Source: Serratia nevei (GTDB taxonomy: Bacteria; Pseudomonadota; Gammaproteobacteria; Enterobacterales; Enterobacteriaceae). From it: a DNA stretch of 64,000 bases. The translations under genes and the position numbers were made by a program. Location of the stretch: the NCBI RefSeq assembly GCF_024160145.1, contig NZ_JAMYWQ010000001.1, positions 124,001 through 188,000 on the forward strand, written 5' to 3'. Of the stretch, positions 26,332 to 37,422 are shown in pieces. Every line of letters begins with the position of its first letter. Positions within the stretch are counted from its first letter, which is position 1. The notes under the pieces were generated by a model. It was given only the letters and a program-made list of their open reading frames with translations. It was not told the origin of the DNA and searched no databases.

Positions 26332-27735
26332 ATGATGGAAGAACAAACGGGTTGGGACATTGTCGTGATTGGCGGCGGTGTGGTCGGGTGTGCGGTATTC
26401 CGCAAATTCTGCCTGATGGGCGCCCGTACGCTGCTGTTGGAAAAGGGGGGCGATATCCTGTCCGGCGCCAGCAAAGCCAACAGTGCGCTGCTGCATACCG
26501 GCTTCGATGCGCCCAGCGGCAGCCTGGAGCTGCGCTGCATGCAGGCCGGCTACCGGGAATTTATCGCCATCCGCGAACGAATGAATCTGCCGCTGCTGCC
26601 CACCGGCGCGCTGGTCGTGGCCTGGGACGAGCAGCAGTTGGCGGCGCTGCCCGCGATCGTGCAGCAGGCGCATGACAACGGCGTGCCGGACGTGGCGCAG
26701 ATCGACGCCGCCGAGCTGTATCGCCGTGAACCGCAGCTGGCGCCCGGCGCATTGGCGGCGGTAGCGGTGCCGGGCGAGAGCGTGATCGATCCCTGGAGCA
26801 CGCCGCTGGCTTACCTGACGCAGGGCGTCAAACACGGCGGCGACTATCGCTTCAATACCGAGGTGACCGGCGCCGAACGCTTGCCGACCGGCTGGCGGCT
26901 AACCAGCAACCGGGGCGAGTTTCACGGCAAAATCGTCATCAACTGCGCCGGCAATCAGGGCGACCGGGTAGAAAGTTTCTGCCATCAGCCCGAGTTTGAA
27001 ATCCGCCCGCGCAAAGGGCAGTTCCTGGTATTCGACAAGGCCGCCGCCGGGCAGGTCAACGCCATCATCTTGCCGGTACCGACGGCGATCACCAAAGGGG
27101 TGCTGCTGTCGAAAACCATCTTCGGCAATCTGTTGCTGGGGCCGACCGCCGAAGAACAGCAGGATCGCGAGACGGCGACGGTGGACGAATCCAAAATGCG
27201 CGAGCTGATCGAGCAGGGGACGCGGCTGCTGCCCACGCTGGCAAATTACAGCGTGACCGCCAGCTATGCCGGATTGCGCCCGGCGACCGAGCAGAAACAC
27301 TACCGCATTCAGCCCTATCCCGAGCGGCAGTGGATCTGCGTGGCGGGCATTCGCTCCACCGGCCTGACGGCGGCGCTCGGCATCGCGCAATACGTGGAGC
27401 AGCTTTACCGCGACCATTTTACGCCGTGCTTCACGCCGACGGCGCCGCAGACCGTGCATTGGCCGCAGATGCCGATGCTCGCCGACTACGCGCTGCGCGA
27501 TTACGCGCGCCCGGACAACGGCGGCATCGTTTGCCATTGCGAGCTGGTGACCCAGCGGGAAATCGAGGCGGCGTTCGATTCCGCCGTGCCGCCGGAGTGC
27601 ATCGGCGGGCTGCGGCGGCGCACGCGCGTGATGATGGGGCGCTGCAACGGTTTTTATTGCAGCAGCCGGGTGGCGGAAATGGTGGGCGATCGTTTTGGCC
27701 AGACGCTGGCCGTAGGGAGCATTGATGAAAACTGA
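26332..27735 (+). CDS. FAD-dependent dehydrogenase with C-terminal BFD-like [2Fe-2S] domain (GlpA-like)
   Basis: The 467-residue flavoprotein of the DAO family has an FAD dinucleotide loop (VVIGGGVVGCAVF, residues 10-22) and G3P-dehydrogenase/L-2-hydroxyglutarate-oxidase-like core. A C-terminal BFD-like domain carries four Cys (VCHCEL near residue 400 and GRCNGFYC near 440) for a [2Fe-2S] cluster, as in GlpA. It probably oxidises the phosphorylated polyol. The divergent 257-bp region to the FGGY gene is AT-rich with several GTG-GTTAT-CAC-type repeats that could bind the DeoR regulator. The frame extends upstream, but ATG 26332 begins the FAD fold. Confidence 0.85.
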   Translation: MMEEQTGWDIVVIGGGVVGCAVFRKFCLMGARTLLLEKGGDILSGASKANSALLHTGFDAPSGSLELRCMQAGYREFIAIRERMNLPLLPTGALVVAWDEQQLAALPAIVQQAHDNGVPDVAQIDAAELYRREPQLAPGALAAVAVPGESVIDPWSTPLAYLTQGVKHGGDYRFNTEVTGAERLPTGWRLTSNRGEFHGKIVINCAGNQGDRVESFCHQPEFEIRPRKGQFLVFDKAAAGQVNAIILPVPTAITKGVLLSKTIFGNLLLGPTAEEQQDRETATVDESKMRELIEQGTRLLPTLANYSVTASYAGLRPATEQKHYRIQPYPERQWICVAGIRSTGLTAALGIAQYVEQLYRDHFTPCFTPTAPQTVHWPQMPMLADYALRDYARPDNGGIVCHCELVTQREIEAAFDSAVPPECIGGLRRRTRVMMGRCNGFYCSSRVAEMVGDRFGQTLAVGSIDEN

Positions 27736-28948
27736 GTATCAGGTGGCGATTGTCGGCGCCGGGCCGGCCGGGATCGCGGCGGCGACCGCACTGCGGCAGG
27801 CGGGGATCGAGGAGGTGGTTCTCCTGGAGCGGGAGCAGCAGGCGGGCGGCGTGCCCAGGCACTGTCGGCACCCCACCTTCGGGCTGCAAACCTTTTACCG
27901 GCCGATGCTCGGCTCCACCTATGTCGAAAAGATACTGGCGCGCGCCGGGCCGGTGGAGATCCGCACCGGCGTGACGGTGCTCGCCATCAAACCGGACGGC
28001 GAGCTGACCATCACGGATCGCCGCGGCGTCAGCACCTTGAAAGCGCAGCGGGTGATCCTGGCGACCGGCGTGCGCGAGACGCCGCGCCATCCGCGCCTGG
28101 TGAGCGGCCTGCGGCCGCAGGGCGTGCTGACCGCCGGCGCGCTGCAACAGTTCGTCTATCTGCGCGGGCTGCAGCCGGGCAAGGCGCCGGTGGTGGTTGG
28201 CACCGAACTGGTCAGTTTCTCCGCGCTGTGGACGCTGCGCAACGCCGGCGTGCGCGCCGTCGCCATGATTGAAAACGGCGACAGGCCCGTCGCCTGGCGT
28301 CTGAGCGCGCTCTATGCGCGCCTGATGGGGGTGCCGATCCACTACTCTTCGCGGGTGAGCGATATTGCTGGCCGCGATCGGGTCGAATCCATCGAGGTGG
28401 AAAACCGCCTTGGGGAGAAACAGCGCATCGCCTGCGACAGCCTGATCTTCACCGGCCGCTTTACCGGGGAGTATACGCTGATCCGCCAGAGCCACCTGGC
28501 GCAGCGGCCGGACAGCGGCTGCCCGCTGACCGATCAGTTCGGCCGCTGTTCCGACACCGCCTATTTCGCCGTCGGCAACATGCTGCATCCGGCGGACATG
28601 GGTGACCAGTGTTATCAGGAAGGGCTGCGCGTTGGCGAAGCCGTTGCCCGTTCGCTGCAACGCACGCTGCCGCCGGCGCGGCAAATTCTCCCGGTGCGAC
28701 ACGACGAGCGGATCCGCCTGACCGCGCCTGCCAACGTGGCGCTGATCGGCAAACCCACCCGGGTCACGATCAATATGCGGGTGGAACGGGCGGTGTCCGG
28801 TTCGGTGGTGGTGCGGCTGGGCGAGGAAGTGCTGTATCGCAAAACGCATCGCTGCCTGCCGGAACGGCGGATCCTGCTGCGCAACATCGCTTTGCCGGCC
28901 GACGGCGAGCGTGATGCGCTGCACATCAGCATCGAATCCGCCGGATGA
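27725..28948 (+). CDS. FAD/NAD(P)-binding oxidoreductase, partner of the GlpA-like protein
   Basis: The 407-residue pyridine-nucleotide-disulfide oxidoreductase-type protein has FAD loop AIVGAGPAGIAAATALR (residues 7-23), a QRVILATGVRETPRH strand and AVGNMLHPADMGDQCYQ at the second FAD contact. The redox-active Cys pair of thioredoxin reductases is not seen. A C-terminal extension of about 85 residues looks like a beta-sandwich. The start overlaps the upstream stop by 11 bp (ATGAAAACTGA), indicating translational coupling. In G3P oxidase operons of other bacteria a similar pair passes electrons onward; that role is inferred here. Confidence 0.8.
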   Translation: MKTEYQVAIVGAGPAGIAAATALRQAGIEEVVLLEREQQAGGVPRHCRHPTFGLQTFYRPMLGSTYVEKILARAGPVEIRTGVTVLAIKPDGELTITDRRGVSTLKAQRVILATGVRETPRHPRLVSGLRPQGVLTAGALQQFVYLRGLQPGKAPVVVGTELVSFSALWTLRNAGVRAVAMIENGDRPVAWRLSALYARLMGVPIHYSSRVSDIAGRDRVESIEVENRLGEKQRIACDSLIFTGRFTGEYTLIRQSHLAQRPDSGCPLTDQFGRCSDTAYFAVGNMLHPADMGDQCYQEGLRVGEAVARSLQRTLPPARQILPVRHDERIRLTAPANVALIGKPTRVTINMRVERAVSGSVVVRLGEEVLYRKTHRCLPERRILLRNIALPADGERDALHISIESAG

Positions 28949-29061
28949 ACAACGGCAACGGCTTGCGTCTAACGCCCTGAAACCCGTAGTATTCCGTCAG
29001 TTGACGCCGCGAATCTCGGCGCAAGCAGTCACTCTTACTTAAGGCAGCGAGTGTAATGTGA

Positions 29062-29832
29062 ATGGATATCTCTAATTCCGTGGATAGGCGCAATGAAATA
29101 CTGGCGCTGATCCAGGCCAACGGCCGGGTTTACGTGAATGAGCTGGCGGATAAATTCCAGGTTTCGCAGGAAACCATTCGGCGCGATCTCAACAAGCTGG
29201 AAGATTATCGGCTGATCAAGAAGATCCACGGCGGTGCGGTCAGCAGCCAGTTCAAATTCGAGCATGAGTTCAACGAACGGGCCAAAATCGCCGAGGCCGA
29301 GAAGCGCGCCATCGCGGAGAAAGCGGTGACGCTGATCCAGCCGGGCGATACGGTGTTCGTGGATTTCGGCTCCACCACGCTGGAGTTCGCCCGGCAGTTG
29401 GCGACCGTCGATCAGCTGACGGTCATCACCAATTCGCCGCTGATCGCCAACGTCTGTCTGGAAAATGACTCCATCGACGTGGTGCTGATCGGCGGGCAGT
29501 TCATCGGCTCCAAAATGGAGTGCCTGGGGGCGATCGCACTGAATAACATCGAGGCATTTTTCGCCGATTACGCCATCATCGGCGCCGGCGCGGTCAATGT
29601 GCAGACCGGGGTGATGGATCAAAACGTCAATGAGGCGGCCATCGCGCGCAAAATGATTGCGCAAAGCCGCAAATGCATCGTGTTGGCGGACGAAAACAAG
29701 CTGCGTGGGCATGCGATGACGTTGGTGGCCAAATGGCCAGAGATCGATTATCTGGTGACCTCCGACAGCGGCAACGCGTTGGAAGGGCTGGTGTTCCCGG
29801 CCAACGTCAATGTGTTGGTCGCACAGGTATAA
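29062..29832 (+). CDS. DeoR/GlpR-family transcriptional regulator
   Basis: The 256-residue regulator has an N-terminal winged HTH (about residues 8-60, VYVNELADKFQVSQETIRRD, the DeoR signature) and a C-terminal sugar-phosphate-sensing domain (about 80-235, including VFVDFGSTTLEFARQL and IIGAGAVN). GlpR-type proteins respond to phosphorylated polyols. It is positioned 113 bp after the FAD/NAD oxidoreductase gene and is the likely repressor of the flanking divergent catabolic genes. Confidence 0.88.
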   Translation: MDISNSVDRRNEILALIQANGRVYVNELADKFQVSQETIRRDLNKLEDYRLIKKIHGGAVSSQFKFEHEFNERAKIAEAEKRAIAEKAVTLIQPGDTVFVDFGSTTLEFARQLATVDQLTVITNSPLIANVCLENDSIDVVLIGGQFIGSKMECLGAIALNNIEAFFADYAIIGAGAVNVQTGVMDQNVNEAAIARKMIAQSRKCIVLADENKLRGHAMTLVAKWPEIDYLVTSDSGNALEGLVFPANVNVLVAQV

Positions 29833-29844
29833 AGTTGATGAGAA

Positions 29845-29877
29845 GCCTTTCTCCGGGCCGAGCAACCCGGAGAAGGC
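29845..29877. terminator. hairpin between the DeoR-family gene and the chimeric gene
   Basis: GCCTTTCTCCGGG pairs with CCCGGAGAAGGC (12 bp with one bulged T) between convergent stop codons. No T-run follows, so a bidirectional terminator is only probable. Confidence 0.5.
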
Positions 29878-29894
29878 CTCCAAACCGCTTTCCT

Positions 29895-32660
<2,766 letters not shown>

Positions 32661-32821
32661 AGAAGATCCTTTTAGCGATTTTCAGTTATCAGGTGAATTC
32701 AACTAATTATTTTGAAACAGCAGGTTAGCGCGTTTTCTTCGGGCTGTTGCGGCGCTTTATTGAAGGTAGCAGCGGTCAGGCGGGGCCGCCTGACCAGAGT
32801 AACGAAGCGTGACGTGGCGCG

Positions 32822-33685
32822 TTATGCGCCGGCGGGCAGCGCCGACTGCAGCCACTGGCAGAAGTGCCGGGCGAGCGGGTTGTGTTCGCTGTCGCGGTGC
32901 AGCAGCCATGCCCAGTTGGCGCCGCGCACGCGCTGCCTGGTTAACGGTTGCAGCAGCCCGGCGTCGCACGCGTGCTGCGCCAGCAGTTGGCTGACCAGCG
33001 CGATGCCGAGGCCGTTGCAGGCGGCGTCCAGCAGCAGACCGGGATCGGAGAAGTTCAGCCCGCTGTCGCGTTGGCCGACGTGCGCGCCGCCCGCCACCGT
33101 CCAGTGGCTCCAGTCCATCTCTCGTTCGCCGTGCAGGGTCACGCGCTGCTCCGGCGCCAACGCCAGCAGGCTGGGGTGGCAGGCGGGATAGAGCCGGTCG
33201 GTGCAGAGCGGGTTAAAGGTGCAGTCCGCCTGCGCGCTAAGATCGTCGCGGATCGCCAAATCGATGCTGTCCGTCGCCATGTTCGGCGGTTCAAAGCTGG
33301 TGAACAACCACAGATCGACCTGTGGATGCTGCCGATTGAAGTCGCCCAGCCGCGGCGTCAGCCAGTGGCGGGCGAAAGCCGGGGTCGTGTTGACGATCAG
33401 CTGGTTGGGTTTGCGGTACTGATCCAAACGGCGAATGCCGACGGCCAGCTGCTGCAGCATCACCTGCGCGGTGCTGAACAGATCGTGACCGGCGTCGGTC
33501 AGCGCCATGCTGCGGCCGGTGCGGAAGAACAGCGGTTGCTCCAGAAACGCCTCGAGGCTGCGGATCTGCTGGCTGATGGCCGACTGGGTAAGGTGCAGCT
33601 CTTCGGCAGCCTGATGAAAACTGCCCAGGCGCGCCGCCGCTTCGAAACCGCGCAGCGCGTTCAGGGGGGGCCAGTGTTTTAACAT
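32822..33685 (-). CDS. LysR-family regulator (GcvA-like)
   Basis: The 287-residue LTTR has an N-terminal HTH (about residues 7-65, ARLGSFHQAAEELHLTQSAI) and a periplasmic-binding-type effector domain (about 90-285). The start MLKHWPPLNALRGFEAAARL is typical of the GcvA/AmpR-like branch. It is divergent from the agmatine-deiminase-like gene with 143 bp between, so that gene is its likely target. Confidence 0.88.
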   Translation of the reverse strand: MLKHWPPLNALRGFEAAARLGSFHQAAEELHLTQSAISQQIRSLEAFLEQPLFFRTGRSMALTDAGHDLFSTAQVMLQQLAVGIRRLDQYRKPNQLIVNTTPAFARHWLTPRLGDFNRQHPQVDLWLFTSFEPPNMATDSIDLAIRDDLSAQADCTFNPLCTDRLYPACHPSLLALAPEQRVTLHGEREMDWSHWTVAGGAHVGQRDSGLNFSDPGLLLDAACNGLGIALVSQLLAQHACDAGLLQPLTRQRVRGANWAWLLHRDSEHNPLARHFCQWLQSALPAGA

Positions 33686-33828
33686 TATCGATAAGCCTGT
33701 CTAATCAGATATCCACTAAATATATCGTTTGTCGCGGTGGCAGGGGAAGACTAGCATAAGATTCGGTCGTGCAAACGTAATTTTTACGGTTAACTTTTTG
33801 AATTATAAATGATTGAAAGAGGTCTTTC

Positions 33829-34950
33829 ATGTCAACTCGCCGCATGTTTATTAAACAGCTTTCCGCCGTCGCCGGGGTCGGTCTGACGGCCTCGCTGGGG
33901 ATCCCGTTACGCGGTCACGCAAAAGCTGCGCTTAATCCGGCCTGGCGGATGCCCGACGAAGGGGAACCGCAACAGCGGGCGTTTCTCGCCTTCGGCGCGC
34001 AGCGAGCCATCTGGGGCGCATTCACGGCGGATGTGCAGGCGGCGCAGGGGCGTATCGCGCGTGCCATCGCCGAGTTTCAGCCGGTGACGGTATTTTGCCG
34101 CAGCAATGAACGGCAGTTGGCCGAGGCGACCTGCGGCAGCCATAACGTCAGCTATGTCGTCACCGAGCTGGATGACATCTGGGTGCGCGACTTCGGTGCC
34201 AATTTCGTCGTTAACGATGCCGGCGAACTCGGGGCGGTGGATTTCAACTTCAACGGCTGGGGCAATAAACAGCGACATGCCAAGGATGCACGCCTGGCGG
34301 CGTTTGCCGCCAACCGCTACGGCGCCGCTCAACTGCGCCGCAGCGCACTGGTGGGCGAAGGCGGCGGTATCGAAGTGGACGGGCACGGCACCGGCATCAT
34401 GACCGAGAGCAGCTGGGTGAATGCGAACCGTAATCCGGGCTGGAGCCGGGACCGGGTAGAGCAGGAGCTGAAAGCGCTGCTCGGCCTGCGCAAAATTATC
34501 TGGCTGCCGGGCATTAAAGGCCGGGACATCACCGACGCCCACGTCGATTTTTACGCCCGCTTCGTGCGGCCGGGCGTGGTGGTGGCCAACCTGGACACCG
34601 ATCCGGCCTCTTATGATCATGCGGTTACCCAGCAACATCTGGCAATCCTCAAGGCGGCGACCGACGCCGACGGCCGCCAACTGCAGGTGCATACGCTTTC
34701 GCCGCCGCTGGCGCCGCGCGACAGCCGTTTCAGCCGCAGCAACCCGGACTTTGCCGCGGGCTATATCAACTATTTCGTCATCAACGGCGCGGTGATCGCC
34801 CCGGAGTTCGGCGATCCGCAGGCGGACCAGGCGGCGCTTGAGCTGCTGACCGCGCTCTACCCACAGCGCAAGGTGGTGCAGTTGGAGATCGACGCCATCG
34901 CTGCCGGCGGCGGCGGTATTCACTGCGCGACCAACCAACTGCCGAAATGA
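33829..34950 (+). CDS. exported agmatine/peptidylarginine deiminase-family enzyme
   Basis: The 373-residue guanidino-modifying enzyme (PAD_porph family) hydrolyses a guanidinium group to a urea group plus ammonia. A twin-arginine signal (STRRMFIKQLSAVAGVGL) is followed by the catalytic domain with DDIWVRDFG (substrate Asp/Arg loop), GEGGGIEVDG, a DAHVDFYARF His near residue 243, and the nucleophilic Cys in GGGGIHCATNQLP at the C-terminus. Export through Tat is predicted, unlike the usual cytosolic AguA. The substrate could be agmatine or free arginine derivatives. Adjacent LysR regulator is divergent. Confidence 0.85.
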   Translation: MSTRRMFIKQLSAVAGVGLTASLGIPLRGHAKAALNPAWRMPDEGEPQQRAFLAFGAQRAIWGAFTADVQAAQGRIARAIAEFQPVTVFCRSNERQLAEATCGSHNVSYVVTELDDIWVRDFGANFVVNDAGELGAVDFNFNGWGNKQRHAKDARLAAFAANRYGAAQLRRSALVGEGGGIEVDGHGTGIMTESSWVNANRNPGWSRDRVEQELKALLGLRKIIWLPGIKGRDITDAHVDFYARFVRPGVVVANLDTDPASYDHAVTQQHLAILKAATDADGRQLQVHTLSPPLAPRDSRFSRSNPDFAAGYINYFVINGAVIAPEFGDPQADQAALELLTALYPQRKVVQLEIDAIAAGGGGIHCATNQLPK

Positions 34951-34981
34951 CCGCACGCTTAGACGGACGTTGGAAACAAGG

Positions 34982-35010
34982 CGTCGGCAGGATTTCAGTG
35001 CCTGTCGGCG
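34982..35010. terminator. hairpin at the edge of the biosynthetic island
   Basis: CGTCGGCAGG and CCTGTCGGCG form a 10-bp stem with two G-U pairs, located 2 bp before the MFS stop codon between convergent genes. TTTC follows on the plus strand. It is a weak terminator candidate. Confidence 0.4.
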
Positions 35011-35012
35011 TT

Positions 35013-36215
35013 TCAGCTCACCGGTTTTTCATGGGTTGCCAATTCATCATTCGGTGCAAATAAGGCCCTGAAGGCAATGACATACGCTAACGTAAACAGG
35101 GTCAGAACACTGAAAATCAGGAAGCAGTAGCCGGAGTTTTTGATCAAATAAATACCGAGAAATCCACCCGCACCTTCGCCAATGCCCATGGCAACCGAGT
35201 TGATGGCCAACACGCTGATCAGAATATCTTTCGCCGCATAGCCGGAAATACAGCTTTGCAACGTCGGGATCAGCAGCAACTCACCCAACGTCCAGACAAA
35301 GAGTGCGAGGTAGAGTTCCGTTTGCGTTGTTGCATAATGCAGCCATAAAGAGCCTGCTGCATGGGCCACCAGTGAAAAGCACAGCGTTTGAAACGCATTG
35401 ACGTTATAGCGGGTGAACAGTGCTTGAAGCCTGGGGGCCAGTAGGATCGACAAGATGGCGTTGAATGTCAGCAAGTAGCCGAACTGGCTGGTATCGTCCA
35501 GCAACTGGTTAACCTGCAGCGGCAAAGAGGTAAACAATTGTGAATAGATCATCCAGCATAACGCCGTGAGCAGAAAATAGTGACGCAATGTGACGTTATG
35601 CAGCTGTTCACGCAGTGCATGGGTCCACTTTTTCTGCGCCGCCAGCGTCGGCCAGAAGGCGCGTCCCCAGACCACGACCAGTGCAAAGCAGAACATCAGT
35701 GCGGAAGCAATGAGGAACGGCAGCCGGGGAGAAACGTGATTATAAAGATAGAGAGCGATTAATGGTGCCAACATTGACGCCAGATTGGTGATGACGGACA
35801 AACGCACAAAAATGGCGGCGCGTTGGTGCGCGTTTTCTGTCGCGCCGGCGACGGCCCGGATCAGTATGCTGTTCGTTCCATAGGCAATCCCGAAGGTGCC
35901 GATAGCGCACAACAGCACCAGATATTGCTGTGACAGTGCGATCATCAAGCAGCTCAGGCTCATGACCAAGGCCGAGAGAGAGACGATATAGGCCGGCGTC
36001 ATCACATCGAGGAATGGTGAAATCAGCAGGCGGGTGACCTTGGATCCGATGGAGGACACCATGACGATACTGGCCGTTTCCAGCGCTGTCAGACCAAGGT
36101 AGGCATCCATATAGAGTGCCAAAATGGCCAACGTCATAAAGTAGGTGAAGGAAAATAAAAAAGAGTCCACGCTAATCGTGGCCATACCGTTTTTAAACGG
36201 TGTCGAAATGAACAT
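35013..36215 (-). CDS. MFS transporter of the biosynthetic island (likely product exporter)
   Basis: This 400-residue, 12-helix major facilitator protein is the last gene of the eight-gene minus-strand run. Helices are clear throughout (VDSFLFSFTYFMTLAILAL at the first, LTLFTLAYVIAFRAL at the last), but motif A is degenerate (SSIGSKVTRLLISPFLD). ATG 36215, with GGAG upstream, was chosen; the start overlaps the end of the ATP-grasp gene by 23 bp, so the genes are coupled. Base composition is more AT-rich than outside the island. Role as product exporter or self-protection is inference. Confidence 0.8.
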   Translation of the reverse strand: MFISTPFKNGMATISVDSFLFSFTYFMTLAILALYMDAYLGLTALETASIVMVSSIGSKVTRLLISPFLDVMTPAYIVSLSALVMSLSCLMIALSQQYLVLLCAIGTFGIAYGTNSILIRAVAGATENAHQRAAIFVRLSVITNLASMLAPLIALYLYNHVSPRLPFLIASALMFCFALVVVWGRAFWPTLAAQKKWTHALREQLHNVTLRHYFLLTALCWMIYSQLFTSLPLQVNQLLDDTSQFGYLLTFNAILSILLAPRLQALFTRYNVNAFQTLCFSLVAHAAGSLWLHYATTQTELYLALFVWTLGELLLIPTLQSCISGYAAKDILISVLAINSVAMGIGEGAGGFLGIYLIKNSGYCFLIFSVLTLFTLAYVIAFRALFAPNDELATHEKPVS

Positions 36216-37422
36216 GTGCCGCCATCTCCATTGCTGTTTGCCTTGCTTTATCGCTATTTGCCTCGCGTACAACGACACATCCTGCCCGCTTGCCGGAATC
36301 CGTACAGGCCACGAGCGTAGCTCCGGGTTTTACCATCAGTTCTGTCAGCAAAACCTGGGTATTTTGCCGCACGTTCTCCAGACCGTGGATCGTCTTCAGT
36401 TTTCCCTCGGGAGCATCAAAGTATTTCACTGCGGCGGCACAGCTGTAGGCGATCGCCGGAGGCGCGGCGTTACTGCGGGAGGATAACGGCAAATACTGTT
36501 CGAATACCGCCGCATAAGTGGGGATCCCCGTAGCGACCTCCGTCAACAGATGAATGTAGTCCCCGCCTGGACGGCCGTGCATTTCTCCGATGATGATACT
36601 TTCACCCGCGAGCCAAAATTCCAGGTGAAAATGTCCAAACGTCAGACCGATGCACGCCAGTGCCTGTTGCGCCAGGGCATACACGCCGTCTCGCGTTTCT
36701 GCCGGCAGCGCAGCGGGGAAGACATGCATGTCTTCTACAAAAGCGCCGCCGGGTTTGAGACTTTTCTCCGTGATCCCTTGAAAGACGGCTTTGCCGCGGT
36801 GGAAGAATCCCTCCAGGCTGAATTCTCTGCCTTCAATAAAACGTTCAATCAGGAATTGTTGCTGTTGGTCGGGCATCAAACGGGAAAAGGCGCGATGCAG
36901 ATCCCGTATCGAGTTGTGGGTGATACGGCTGACGCCCTGGCTACCGGAGGCGTCAATAGGCTTCAGGATCCAATCGGCGGGGGCCCGTGCGTTTAAAAAG
37001 TCTTCGGCCGGTTCCAGGCCGTTAAAAATACGTGACTCCGGCTGCGGCAAACCGTGTTCTGCCAGGATCCGGCGGCAGAGATTTTTGTTGCGAACTCGCA
37101 AGATGGCGTCCGTGGAATTGTGGGCAAAGCCAAACGTGGCACAGAGCTGTGAGCAGGTTTCCACCGAGAACTCTTCGAACGTGTAAATGCCCACTACCGG
37201 GAATGTGGCGCACAGCGTTTTTATCTGCGGCAAGCATTCATCGTAGTTTTTTGATTTAACGGCATAAGCGGGAACCTGCGGTAGCGCTCTGGCCGACAGA
37301 TTGGCGAGGTTCTCATGAGTATCGACCAGAATAACATCCAAACCCAGAGACTGAGCCTGAGCAATGGCGCGGGGCCCCTGACGGTGTGAGGCGCAACCGA
37401 ATAAGATGAGGACATTTTTCAT
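36193..37422 (-). CDS. ATP-grasp ligase (second of two)
   Basis: The 409-residue carboxylate-amine ligase-type protein has a Rossmann-like pre-ATP domain from residue 1 (KNVLILFGCASHRQG). The ATP-grasp fold follows at about 110-310, with the adenine/phosphate loop ADWILKPIDASGSQG, FLIERFIEGREFSLEG and metal ligands in IIIGEMHGRPGGDYI. Such enzymes activate a carboxylate as acyl-phosphate and join it to an amine. ATG 37422 overlaps the upstream ATP-grasp stop codon (ATGA), indicating tight coupling. The substrate is unknown; peptide or amide bond formation on the island product is inferred. Confidence 0.85.
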   Translation of the reverse strand: MKNVLILFGCASHRQGPRAIAQAQSLGLDVILVDTHENLANLSARALPQVPAYAVKSKNYDECLPQIKTLCATFPVVGIYTFEEFSVETCSQLCATFGFAHNSTDAILRVRNKNLCRRILAEHGLPQPESRIFNGLEPAEDFLNARAPADWILKPIDASGSQGVSRITHNSIRDLHRAFSRLMPDQQQQFLIERFIEGREFSLEGFFHRGKAVFQGITEKSLKPGGAFVEDMHVFPAALPAETRDGVYALAQQALACIGLTFGHFHLEFWLAGESIIIGEMHGRPGGDYIHLLTEVATGIPTYAAVFEQYLPLSSRSNAAPPAIAYSCAAAVKYFDAPEGKLKTIHGLENVRQNTQVLLTELMVKPGATLVACTDSGKRAGCVVVREANSDKARQTAMEMAAHVHFDTV

